DNA from: Rhodanobacter sp. C06
GTDB lineage: Bacteria; Pseudomonadota; Gammaproteobacteria; Xanthomonadales; Rhodanobacteraceae
Assembly (NCBI RefSeq): GCF_002001105.1
Contig: NZ_MUNP01000048.1
Location: forward strand, 37,319-101,318
DNA: 64,000 nt
Direction of reading: 5' to 3'
Shown here: positions 56,763 through 64,000 of the stretch, piece after piece
Layout: the number at the start of each line of letters is the position of its first letter
Position numbering within the stretch: position 1 is the first letter of the stretch
The notes under the pieces: model-generated
The model's input: only the letters and a program-made list of their open reading frames with translations
Database searches by the model: none
Told to the model about the DNA's origin: nothing
Position numbers and translations under genes: made by a program

Positions 56763-57974
56763 ATGCACAACCGCATCACCACGAACAGCTTTTCATTGCG
56801 CCAGCAATGGCTGGTGCGCGGCGCGGCAGCCCTGCTCGCCGCGGCCGCGCTCGCCGCCGTACCGAGCCGCGCGCATGCCGGCGTGTTCGTCTCGGTGAAC
56901 ATCGCGCCGCCCGCGCTGCCGGTCTACGTGCAGCCGGCGATCCCCGGCCCTGGCTACATCTGGACACCGGGCTACTGGGCCTGGGATGGCTACGAGTACT
57001 ACTGGGTGCCGGGCACTTGGGTGCTGGCGCCGTTCGTCGGCGCGCTGTGGACGCCGGGCTACTGGGGCTGGAGCGGCGGCGTCTACCTCTTCCATGTCGG
57101 CTACTGGGGTCGCCACGTGGGCTTCTACGGCGGCATCGACTACGGCTACGGCTACGGCGGCCGCGGCTATGACGGCGGCTACTGGCGCGGCAACGGCTTC
57201 TACTACAACCGCACGGTGAACCACGTCACCAACAACATCACCAACGTCTACAACAGGACGGTGATCAACCACACCACGATCGTCAACCGCACCAGCTACA
57301 ACGGCGGCCCGCGCGGCATCGCCGCGCGCGCCACCCCGCAGCAGCTGGCCTGGAGCCGTGAGCCGCACACCGCACCGGTGGCGGCACAGCTGCAGCAGCG
57401 CGCCATGGCCAGCCGCATGCCGTCGCTGCGCGCCTCGCAGAACCACGGCCAGCCGCCGATCGCGGCCACGCCGCGGGCGGGCGTGTTCAATGGGCACGGC
57501 GTGGCGCCGGCGGCAGCGCACGAAACACGGCTTGCGCCGCAAACTGCCGGCAATCCGCAACGCGGCAATGCGCTGCGCTCGGCCAGCTTCGCGCCGCATG
57601 GCAATGCGGCGATGCGGTCCGATGCGGCGATGCGGCCGGTCGGTGAAAACCGCTACAACCCGGTGTCTCCGAACCGCGACCAGGCAAGGCCGAATGCCTA
57701 CGAGGCACAGCCCAACCGCGCACCGGCCCGTTACCAGCCGACGAACAACGGCGAGCGCGGCATGCCGTACCGACCGCAGGGTGCGCCGGCGCAGGCTTAT
57801 CGTCCGGAGCCGCATTACGCGCAGCCTGCATATCGACCAGCCCAGCCGCACTACGCGCAGCCCGCGTATCGACCGGCCGAGGGCCGCCCCGCCCAGTACA
57901 CGCATGCGGCGGCCCCGCAAGGCCGGGCCGTGCCGGCCGCGCATCAGGACCGGCGCGACGACAAGCGGCACTGA
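56763..57974 (+). CDS. Secreted YXWGXW-repeat protein
   Basis: Protein of 403 residues. Signal peptide ends PSRAHA (about 39). Next come YXWGXW-type repeats (YIWTPGYWAWDGYEYYWVPGT, LWTPGYWGWSGGVYLF-like units), an asparagine-rich stretch (NHVTNNITNVYNRTVINHTT) and a long proline/alanine/arginine-rich disordered tail with a repeat of AQPAYRPA/QPHY. This class is of unknown role, probably in the envelope. GGGAGG precedes ATG 56763. Confidence 0.82.
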   Translation: MHNRITTNSFSLRQQWLVRGAAALLAAAALAAVPSRAHAGVFVSVNIAPPALPVYVQPAIPGPGYIWTPGYWAWDGYEYYWVPGTWVLAPFVGALWTPGYWGWSGGVYLFHVGYWGRHVGFYGGIDYGYGYGGRGYDGGYWRGNGFYYNRTVNHVTNNITNVYNRTVINHTTIVNRTSYNGGPRGIAARATPQQLAWSREPHTAPVAAQLQQRAMASRMPSLRASQNHGQPPIAATPRAGVFNGHGVAPAAAHETRLAPQTAGNPQRGNALRSASFAPHGNAAMRSDAAMRPVGENRYNPVSPNRDQARPNAYEAQPNRAPARYQPTNNGERGMPYRPQGAPAQAYRPEPHYAQPAYRPAQPHYAQPAYRPAEGRPAQYTHAAAPQGRAVPAAHQDRRDDKRH

Positions 57975-57996
57975 TTCGTCACGGCATGCGTAACGC

Positions 57997-58026
57997 GGAC
58001 AGGCCCGCCACATGGTGGGCCTGTTC
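57997..58026 (+). terminator. Terminator after the YXWGXW gene
   Basis: GGACAGGCCCGCC / GGTGGGCCTGTTC, 13-bp stem with two G-T pairs, followed by GTTCCTG. It lies 22 bases after the stop. Confidence 0.75.
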
Positions 58027-58153
58027 GTTCCTGCAGGTCATGCGTTGCCTTGCCGGATCGGGCCGAGCCACGCAAGATGCCCCGTCAACCTGCCCGCGCC
58101 GACGCGGCGCGCACCATCGCGCGTCGACCAGGCGCATGCCAAGGGGAATCCGC

Positions 58154-60355
58154 ATGTCCGCACGCCATCCGACTTCCGTCTTGCGCCGCGCCCGTCCGTG
58201 GCTGCTCCTGCTCGCGCTGGGCTTCACCGCCGCGGCGCCGGCGCAGTCCAGCGAGCACGCACGCCTGCAGCACGAGGCGCAGGCCGTCACGATCACCCGC
58301 GACGACTGGGGCATCGCCCACGTGCACGGCAAAACGGATGCCGACGCGGTGTTCGGCATGGCCTACGCCCAGGCCGAAGACGACTTCAACCGCGTGGAGA
58401 CCAACTACCTCACCGCGCTGGGCTGGACGGCGCAGGCCGAGGGTGAATCCGCGATCTGGCAGGACCTGCGCCAGCAGTTGTGGGTCGATCCGGTCGAGCT
58501 GAAGAAACTCTACGCGCAAAGCCCCGACTGGCTGCGCAAGCTGATGGACGCCTGGGCCGACGGCCTCAACTGGTACCTCGCCACGCACCCTGACGTGCAT
58601 CCGAAGGTCATCACACGCTTCGAACCGTGGATGGCGCTGTCCTTCACCGAGGGCAGCATCGGCGGCGACATCGAGCGGGTGTCGCTGAAGGAGCTTGCCG
58701 CGTTCTACGGCGATGCGCATCCCGCGCTGGCCGCAGTCAACCCGCCGAGCTGGGCCGAGCCCACCGGTTCCAACGGCATCGCGATCGCGCCGAAGCTCAC
58801 CACCGACGGCCATGCGCTGCTCTGGATCAATCCGCATACCTCGTTCTACTTCCGCTCCGAGCTGCAGATGTCCAGCGACGCGGGACTGGATGCCTATGGC
58901 GCGGTGACCTGGGGCCAGTTCTTCGTCTACCAGGGCTTCAACCGGCACATCGGCTGGATGCACACCTCCACCGGCCTCGACGCCGTGGACGAGTTCGCCG
59001 AAACCATCGTGCACAAGGATGGCAAGCCGTTTTACCGCTATGGCAAGGAGCTGCGCCCGGTGCGCGAACGTGCGATCGCGGTGCGCTACCGCGCTGCCGA
59101 CGGCACGCTGCAGACGCGCCGCTTCACCGCGTACTTCACCCACCACGGCCCGATCGTGAAGCGCGAGAACGGCAAGTGGATCGCCGAGGCGTTGATGGAC
59201 AAACCCGTCGCCGCGCTGGAGCAGAGCTGGCTGCGCACCAAGGCGCACGACTACGCCAGCTACATGAAGGTGGCCGAGCTCAAGGCCAACTCCTCCAACA
59301 ACACGCTGTTCGCCGACGACAAGGGCGAGATCGCGTTCCTGATGCCGCAGTTCGTGCCCAAGCGCGACAACCGCTTCGACTACACCAAGCCGGTGGACGG
59401 CAGCGACCCGGCCACCGACTGGCACGGCCTCACGCCATTGAACGAACTGCCGCAGGCGGTGAATCCGCCGAACGGCTGGGCGATGAACACCAACGACTGG
59501 CCGTACTCCGCCGCCGGCAAGTACAGCCCCAAGCCGGCCGACTTCCCGCGCTACATGGACACCTTCGGCGAGAACCCGCGCGGCATCCACGCCACGCAGC
59601 TGCTCACCGGCGCACGCGGTTTTTCGATGCCGAAGCTGATCGCCACCGCGTTCGATTCGTACCTGCCCGAGTTCGCCAAGCTCATCCCCCTGCTCGCGCA
59701 GGACTACGACGCCCTGCCCGGGAGCGACCCGTTGAAGGCGAAGCTGGCCGGCCCGGTCGAACTGCTGCGCCACTGGGACTGTCGCTGGGGCATCGCCTCC
59801 ATGCCCACCTCGCTGGCGGTGTTCTGGGGCGACACGTTGTGGGACGAAAGCGTCCCGAAGGCGAAGGCCGCGGGCGTCTCGCCCTACGACTACATCGCGC
59901 GCGCGGACGGTGCGCAGGAACGGCTGCACGCGCTGGACGAAGCGGTGGATCGCCTGCAACAGGATTTCGGCAGCTGGGGCGTGGCCTGGGGCGAGATCAA
60001 CCGCTTCCAGCGTCTCGACGATGCGATCCAGCCGCACTTCGACGATGCGAAGCCCAGCATGCCGGTGCCGTTCGTCTCCTCGCGCTGGGGTTCGCTGCCC
60101 TCGTTCGGCGCGCACCGCTGGCCCGGCACGAAGAAGTACTACGGCAGCAGCGGCAACAGCTTCGTGGCGGTGGTGGAATTCGGCCCGCGGGTAAGTGCAC
60201 GCGCCGTTACCGCCGGCGGCGAAAGCGGTCACCCGGACTCGCCGCACTTCACCGACGAGGCCGAACGCTACGCCAGCGGCAACCTGCGCACGGTGTATTT
60301 CTGGCCCGACCAACTCAAGGGTCACACCGAGCGCGTGTACCACCCCGGCCAATGA
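58154..60355 (+). CDS. Penicillin acylase family protein (Ntn hydrolase)
   Basis: Secreted Ntn-type amidohydrolase of 733 residues, like penicillin G acylase and acyl-homoserine-lactone acylases. Signal peptide ends AAAPAQS (about 29). The nucleophile after self-cleavage is Ser206 of TGSNGIAIAP; the alpha chain carries DDWGIAHVHG and YAQAEDDFNR. The spacer and beta chain follow. Whether penicillins, AHLs or other amides are cut is not known. GGGGAAT precedes ATG 58154. Confidence 0.88.
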   Translation: MSARHPTSVLRRARPWLLLLALGFTAAAPAQSSEHARLQHEAQAVTITRDDWGIAHVHGKTDADAVFGMAYAQAEDDFNRVETNYLTALGWTAQAEGESAIWQDLRQQLWVDPVELKKLYAQSPDWLRKLMDAWADGLNWYLATHPDVHPKVITRFEPWMALSFTEGSIGGDIERVSLKELAAFYGDAHPALAAVNPPSWAEPTGSNGIAIAPKLTTDGHALLWINPHTSFYFRSELQMSSDAGLDAYGAVTWGQFFVYQGFNRHIGWMHTSTGLDAVDEFAETIVHKDGKPFYRYGKELRPVRERAIAVRYRAADGTLQTRRFTAYFTHHGPIVKRENGKWIAEALMDKPVAALEQSWLRTKAHDYASYMKVAELKANSSNNTLFADDKGEIAFLMPQFVPKRDNRFDYTKPVDGSDPATDWHGLTPLNELPQAVNPPNGWAMNTNDWPYSAAGKYSPKPADFPRYMDTFGENPRGIHATQLLTGARGFSMPKLIATAFDSYLPEFAKLIPLLAQDYDALPGSDPLKAKLAGPVELLRHWDCRWGIASMPTSLAVFWGDTLWDESVPKAKAAGVSPYDYIARADGAQERLHALDEAVDRLQQDFGSWGVAWGEINRFQRLDDAIQPHFDDAKPSMPVPFVSSRWGSLPSFGAHRWPGTKKYYGSSGNSFVAVVEFGPRVSARAVTAGGESGHPDSPHFTDEAERYASGNLRTVYFWPDQLKGHTERVYHPGQ

Positions 60356-60438
60356 ACGAGCGAGCCCGCTGAGCCACCCGGTCGCCGTTGCCAGCCCCTG
60401 GTGAACCCCGCACCCTGATGTGGTGACTCGCAGCATCA

Positions 60439-60468
60439 CGAAAGCGGCCCGGATCCGGGCCGCTTTCG
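60439..60468. terminator. Bidirectional terminator hairpin
   Basis: CGAAAGCGGCCCGG / CCGGGCCGCTTTCG, 14-bp perfect stem with an AT loop, between the penicillin acylase gene and the convergent lipoprotein gene. Confidence 0.85.
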
Positions 60469-60540
60469 ACGATCATGTGCACGTGCCGTGGTACGCCATC
60501 CATGATCCGCGCGACGGCCTCGAGACTTTCGGAGGTCTCG

Positions 60541-60786
60541 TTACTGCTGCGGGTTCGCCCCGCTTCCGGCGGTCGAGGCCGATGGCGGCGCGGCACTGGT
60601 CGCCGCGGGCTGGGGAGCGGTGGCCGGCGTCGCTGGCGGCATGGCCGGTGGTGTCGCCGCCGGCGCCTGCGCGCTCGCCGCGTGATCGGGAGCCTCGGAC
60701 GAGGGTGTCATCTCGCCGCTCTTGCCGCATGCCGACAATGCCAGCGCAGCTGCAACCAGCAGCCCTGCCGTGACTAAACCTTTCAT
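60541..60786 (-). CDS. Small alanine/proline-rich lipoprotein
   Basis: Protein of 81 residues: lipoprotein signal (LVAAALALSAC, Cys20), then a low-complexity alanine/proline/serine-rich tail without a fold. GGAG stands 10 bases before ATG 60786. No known family; likely an envelope-anchored flexible protein. Confidence 0.7.
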   Translation of the reverse strand: MKGLVTAGLLVAAALALSACGKSGEMTPSSEAPDHAASAQAPAATPPAMPPATPATAPQPAATSAAPPSASTAGSGANPQQ

Positions 60787-61053
60787 ATGTGAGGTCTCCG
60801 TTGCGGGGGTTGGGTGCGAGCGCGGCGCTGTTGCAGCCTCATGCTCCACTTCCACGGCGAAACCGAGATGCCGCGCTCGCACATGGACCCTACCGGGGCA
60901 TTTGTCGATATTCCGGAGTCATTGCATGAAAGCGCGTTTAACATCGCCACGACGCGGAAAGCCGCGGATTCCGGCAATGGCCGGGCAGTATTCCTATACG
61001 TCCTAAGCATCGCTGACGCACGGGATCGCTCTCGTCGCCAAACCACGCACGCA
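60787..61053. other. Intergenic region without confident gene
   Basis: 267 bases. A plus-strand frame beginning LHFHGETEMPRSHMDPTG runs through here but continues antisense to the next gene, so it is not called. No clear promoter boxes assigned. Confidence 0.4.
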
Positions 61054-61806
61054 TCAGTGATCGTGCATGCCCGCAGGCGTCCCGTCCGACCAGTTCGGGG
61101 CCGCGACCAGGAACACCAGTATCGGCGGCAAGCCCTTCGTTTGCGCTTGTTCCGCAGGAGCGATGAACCAGTAGGGACTGGACATGACCGGCGAGCCCGC
61201 CGCGCCCGAACCCCAATCCCTGCCGTCCTTGACGTGCGTGTAGAACATGAGATGCGGCATGTCGTGGCCTCCTTCGTCGGTCAGATAGGACGATTTCGAC
61301 ATCATGTAATCCATGGCGCCGCTTTCGAGGTCCGGCAGTTGCTTGTGCTCGTACGCCGCCTTGAGTGCCGACACGGTCTCCGCCCTGGAGCGACCCGCCA
61401 TCACCATCCTGGCGCGCAGATAGACGACGGGCACGATCGAACGCGCAGCCTGGGGATTCAGGCAATCGGCAGCCCGCACTTTCGGGTTCCAGAATTCGGG
61501 CCAGTCGAACGGCCCCAGCCAGCTCCTGCCCACGAAGCAGACAAAACCGTTCTTGCCTTCGACCGCTGCCTCGTAACCCTTGCGTCCCAGCACCAGGACC
61601 GTCGCATCGCGGGAAATGGACTCCGGCGCCGCACTGCGCGCCAAGGCGATCTCCGCGCTCCGATCCGCCATGAGGTATTGGTCGACCGGGGCCATCTTCG
61701 GATAGCGGGCCGCGGCATCCTGCGCGAACACCAGGTGGGCCGTGCCGAGCCCGACCAACCATGCGAAGCACTTGATTGCAGTTGCGCCGATCTTGTTCTT
61801 GCGCAT
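61054..61806 (-). CDS. Secreted protein of unknown function
   Basis: Protein of 250 residues with a signal peptide (CFAWLVGLGTAHLVFAQ, cleavage near residue 27) and a compact domain: VLVLGRKGYEAAVEGKNGFVC, WNPKVRAADCLNPQAARS, PHLMFYTHVKDGRDWG. Two conserved-looking cysteines. I know no family name. GGGAGGGG precedes ATG 61806. Confidence 0.75.
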   Translation of the reverse strand: MRKNKIGATAIKCFAWLVGLGTAHLVFAQDAAARYPKMAPVDQYLMADRSAEIALARSAAPESISRDATVLVLGRKGYEAAVEGKNGFVCFVGRSWLGPFDWPEFWNPKVRAADCLNPQAARSIVPVVYLRARMVMAGRSRAETVSALKAAYEHKQLPDLESGAMDYMMSKSSYLTDEGGHDMPHLMFYTHVKDGRDWGSGAAGSPVMSSPYWFIAPAEQAQTKGLPPILVFLVAAPNWSDGTPAGMHDH

Positions 61807-61999
61807 GGTCCCCTCCCCGAAACTGGCCTTTGAACTCGGCAATACACGCATCGTCTGCTTCCCCGACAGAGCCGGCCCACCCGGCCTTTGCGGAAGCGAC
61901 GAATGGCGTCGTCGAGAATCGACATGGCGCCGGGGATTTTTTCAGCGACTGACGCTCGGGATGCCACCCAAGGGCGCTCTGATCCATTGGCTTTTTGCC
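61807..61999. other. Intergenic region without gene
   Basis: 193 bases with no coding signal seen; leads into the repeat starting at 62000. Confidence 0.4.
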
Positions 62000-62109
62000 C
62001 GTCATTCCTGCGCAAGCAGGAGGAGCTTCACAACAGCGAAGCTGGTCATCCAGTGCCTTTGCTTCCGATGGTCTACAGACGCTGGATCCCGGCCTGCGCC
62101 GGGACGACG
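62000..62109. repeat. Dispersed intergenic repeat (CGTCATTCC type)
   Basis: Begins CGTCATTCCTGCGCAAGCAG and ends CTGCGCCGGGACGACG. The inverted ends and the phrase ATCCAGTG/GCTGGATCCCGG are known as a common intergenic repeat of beta- and gammaproteobacteria. 110 bases long, between bla and a hypothetical gene. Confidence 0.75.
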
Positions 62110-62147
62110 AGCAAAATCGGACATTCCCCAAGCCCGCTACCGTGGAC

Positions 62148-63020
62148 TCAAACCGATGCGGCGATCCGCCCCACTTCGGCCAGCACGGCGCTGCGCCCGG
62201 CTGCGCCCGCCGTCGAGCCTGCCAGGTAGGCCGTCACCAGCAAGGGTTTGCGTTGCGGCGGCCAGAAGATCGCGACATCGTTGGTTTCATCGTGGGCGCC
62301 GCTGCCGGTCTTGTCGCCCGCCTGCCAGCCGGACGGCATGCCGGCACGCAGCTTGTCGAGCCCGGTACTGGTGGCGCGCATCCACGCCGCCAACCGTTCA
62401 TGCGAAGCAACGGACAGCACGTCGCCGAGCAGCAGGGCACGGAGATTGCCGAGCATGGCATCCGGCGTGGTGGTGTCGCGCAGGTCGCCCGGTGCGCCGA
62501 CATTGAGCTCGGGTTCGTAGCGGTCCAGCCGGGTGAGAGGATCGCCCAGCTTGCGCGCGAACGCCGTCACCGCGGGCGGCCCGCCCAGGCTGCGCAGCAG
62601 CAGGTTGTCCGCCGTGTTGTCGCTCACCGTGATCGCCGCCTCGCACAGTTCGGCCACGCTCATGCCCGGCGCACCCACGTGCTTGCTGGTCACCGGCGCC
62701 CAGGACAACACCACGTCGCGCCCGAACACCACGCGCCGATCCAGCCGTTCGACGCCGCGGTCCACCCGCGCCAGCACCGCACCCACCGTCAGCAGCTTGT
62801 GCGTGCTGCACATCAGGAAGCGTTCGTCCGCGCGATGGCCGTGACGGCGACCGGTGCCGGTGTCGAGGATCGCCACGCCCAGGCGCCCGCCATGGCGCCG
62901 CTCCAGCGCGGCCAGCCGGGCTTCGACATCCGGCTCGCGGCTGGTGCGCGCGAACGCGGGACCAAGGGCGAGCGCGGAGGCACCCAGCAACGCGGTTTTC
63001 AGCAGGCTACGTCGATCCAT
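62148..63020 (-). CDS. bla: Class A beta-lactamase (L2-like)
   Basis: Protein of 290 residues with a twin-arginine-type signal (DRRSLLKTALLGASALAL). All class A motifs are intact: Ser72-Thr-His-Lys75 (CSTHK), Ser133-Asp-Asn135 (SDN), Glu169 in EPELN and Lys237-Thr-Gly239. It resembles the chromosomal L2-type enzymes of Stenotrophomonas and relatives. STHK instead of STFK is uncommon. AAGGAGG stands before ATG 63020. No AmpR regulator gene is adjacent. Substrate range cannot be read. Confidence 0.95.
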   Translation of the reverse strand: MDRRSLLKTALLGASALALGPAFARTSREPDVEARLAALERRHGGRLGVAILDTGTGRRHGHRADERFLMCSTHKLLTVGAVLARVDRGVERLDRRVVFGRDVVLSWAPVTSKHVGAPGMSVAELCEAAITVSDNTADNLLLRSLGGPPAVTAFARKLGDPLTRLDRYEPELNVGAPGDLRDTTTPDAMLGNLRALLLGDVLSVASHERLAAWMRATSTGLDKLRAGMPSGWQAGDKTGSGAHDETNDVAIFWPPQRKPLLVTAYLAGSTAGAAGRSAVLAEVGRIAASV

Positions 63021-63133
63021 GGGGCCTCCTTGACGAGTACGCGGGAAAGGCATCGAGCCGTCACTCTGATCGCACGGCCGGACTTTTCCCGGCAGTGCGG
63101 ATGGCGGATTCATGGCAAGCCTGCGGTGTCCGC

Positions 63134-63955
63134 TCAGCGCCGCGTGTGGAAGATCGCCACGCGACCGGATGCCGCCGCATCCTCGCCGGCCAGCCACGGT
63201 TCGGCGGCCAGCACGGCCGTGCAGGGTCCGAAGCTGCACACGCGGAACGAGCGATGGGCCGCCTGGCACCGCAAGGCATCCAGCACGCTGCGCAGGACCG
63301 AGCCGGTGAACGGCGTGTAGAGGTAGAACACGCTGCCGACGGCGAAATCCGCTGCACGCGCATCGCCTTGCACGAACTGCGCATTCCCCAGTTGCAGCGC
63401 TTGCGCGCAAGCGTGCGCAGCCGCCACGTAGGCCGGCTCGATCTCGATGCCGATGCCGCGCGCCGGCGTGCAGATCGCGGTGAGCAAGGGCACGTGGCCG
63501 AGCCCCGAACCCAGGTCGACCAGCACGTCGTCCGCATCCAACGCAAGACGATCGAGCAGGTCGAACACATGCCGCGCCGGCGTGGGCTGGTAGAACACCA
63601 TTTCCGGCGGCAGCGCGGCGGCTTCGCCCGGTTCGCCGAACGGCAACACGCCGGCGACCAGTTCGTCGCGCCAGTCGTAGGCGTCGCCGGCGCGGCATGC
63701 CTCGCCATCGCCCGCGAAGGCCGCGAGCGCATCGCGACCCTCGCCCCGCCGGATCGCCACGCGGATGGCTTCGAACCGAAGCGCGTTGGCCGCCTCCAGC
63801 CGCTGCCGGATCGCCCGGGCACGCCGCGCGAGTCGGCCCTTGTCCTCGGCGGGCGCGAGCGCATCCAGACGATCTAGCAGGCTGTTGAGAAGCACCGTCT
63901 CGCGCCACTCTCGATAGCCGCGATCTATGCATGACGGTCGTGATGGTGGGCGCAT
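63134..63955 (-). CDS. SAM-dependent methyltransferase, 5' end uncertain
   Basis: Protein of 273 residues from ATG 63955: helical N-terminal part (YREWRETVLLNSLLDRLDAL), then a Rossmann methyltransferase with motif I VLVDLGSGLGHVPL and acidic motif II IGIEIEPAY, followed by FVQGDARA. The reading frame stays open to the right edge (64000), so the gene may start outside the window. Substrate unknown. It lies 113 bases upstream of bla on the same strand. Confidence 0.8.
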   Translation of the reverse strand: MRPPSRPSCIDRGYREWRETVLLNSLLDRLDALAPAEDKGRLARRARAIRQRLEAANALRFEAIRVAIRRGEGRDALAAFAGDGEACRAGDAYDWRDELVAGVLPFGEPGEAAALPPEMVFYQPTPARHVFDLLDRLALDADDVLVDLGSGLGHVPLLTAICTPARGIGIEIEPAYVAAAHACAQALQLGNAQFVQGDARAADFAVGSVFYLYTPFTGSVLRSVLDALRCQAAHRSFRVCSFGPCTAVLAAEPWLAGEDAAASGRVAIFHTRR

Positions 63956-64000
63956 GGCGCGTTTTCCCGCCCTGCGGACGCACGTCTCCCACCGTTGCTC

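Noticed and set aside
60814..61833. Plus-strand frame beginning near the small lipoprotein gene
   Set aside because: The beginning looks protein-like, but most of it is antisense to a secreted protein with a good signal peptide and ribosome-binding site.

Overview
The window is 64 kb of high-GC, gene-dense chromosome. Gene content and order (ffs-dnaX-ybaB-recR, folC-SPOR-cvpA-purF, kdkA/waaC, MoxR-DUF58-TgpA), REP-like repeats built on a CGGCTGAAGCCG core and a class A beta-lactamase of the L2 kind point to a gammaproteobacterium of the order Lysobacterales (Xanthomonadales), probably Rhodanobacteraceae (Rhodanobacter, Dyella, Frateuria or a relative). This placement is inference from gene content; no 16S gene is present. 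No phage, integrase, transposase or CRISPR array was seen, so it is mostly core chromosome with some accessory enzymes.

Layout. 1-4.1 kb: a MoxR/DUF58/transglutaminase operon and a Slp-like lipoprotein. 4.1-8.3 kb, minus strand: tRNA-Ser, the SRP RNA, dnaX, ybaB, recR, a GNAT and a HIT protein; a second, truncated tRNA-Ser lies just upstream of the intact one. 8.3-10.9 kb: a metallo-hydrolase, Kdo kinase and heptosyltransferase I for lipopolysaccharide core. 10.9-14.1 kb: a GH92 glycosidase and a DUF1080 hydrolase. 14.3-18.4 kb: a DUF6165 protein, an unusually long MIO ammonia-lyase, hisS and tRNA-Pro. 18.5-25.7 kb: small secreted proteins, a ferritin-like DUF455 protein and the purF-cvpA-SPOR-folC block. 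25.7-29.3 kb: two tiny membrane proteins, a copper-type P-ATPase and its MerR regulator with a clear operator.

29.3-42.4 kb: a CocE-type hydrolase, Lrp regulator and divergent alanine dehydrogenase, an AraC regulator divergent from a DUF1501 protein, an ABC exporter, a 29-residue membrane miniprotein, a membrane protein/winged-helix pair with a repeated operator, a large MscS channel, an apparently frameshifted AraC regulator and a VOC protein. 42.6-49.4 kb: secreted and envelope enzymes (esterase, beta-lactamase-like hydrolase, PAP2 phosphatase, POT peptide transporter). 49.5-55.5 kb: a barnase-like RNase and a barstar separated by a MITE-like element, an S4 protein, arylamine N-acetyltransferase, MsrA, a second copy of the same element and a GGDEF/EAL protein. 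55.6-64 kb: a heme-oxygenase-fold protein, a YXWGXW protein, penicillin acylase, small secreted proteins, a class A beta-lactamase and a methyltransferase at the right edge.

The most unusual points are the two related MITE-like elements (one supplies the start codon of barstar), the tandem truncated tRNA-Ser, a hairpin that covers the ribosome-binding site of a tiny membrane protein next to copA, and the insertion in the ammonia-lyase.
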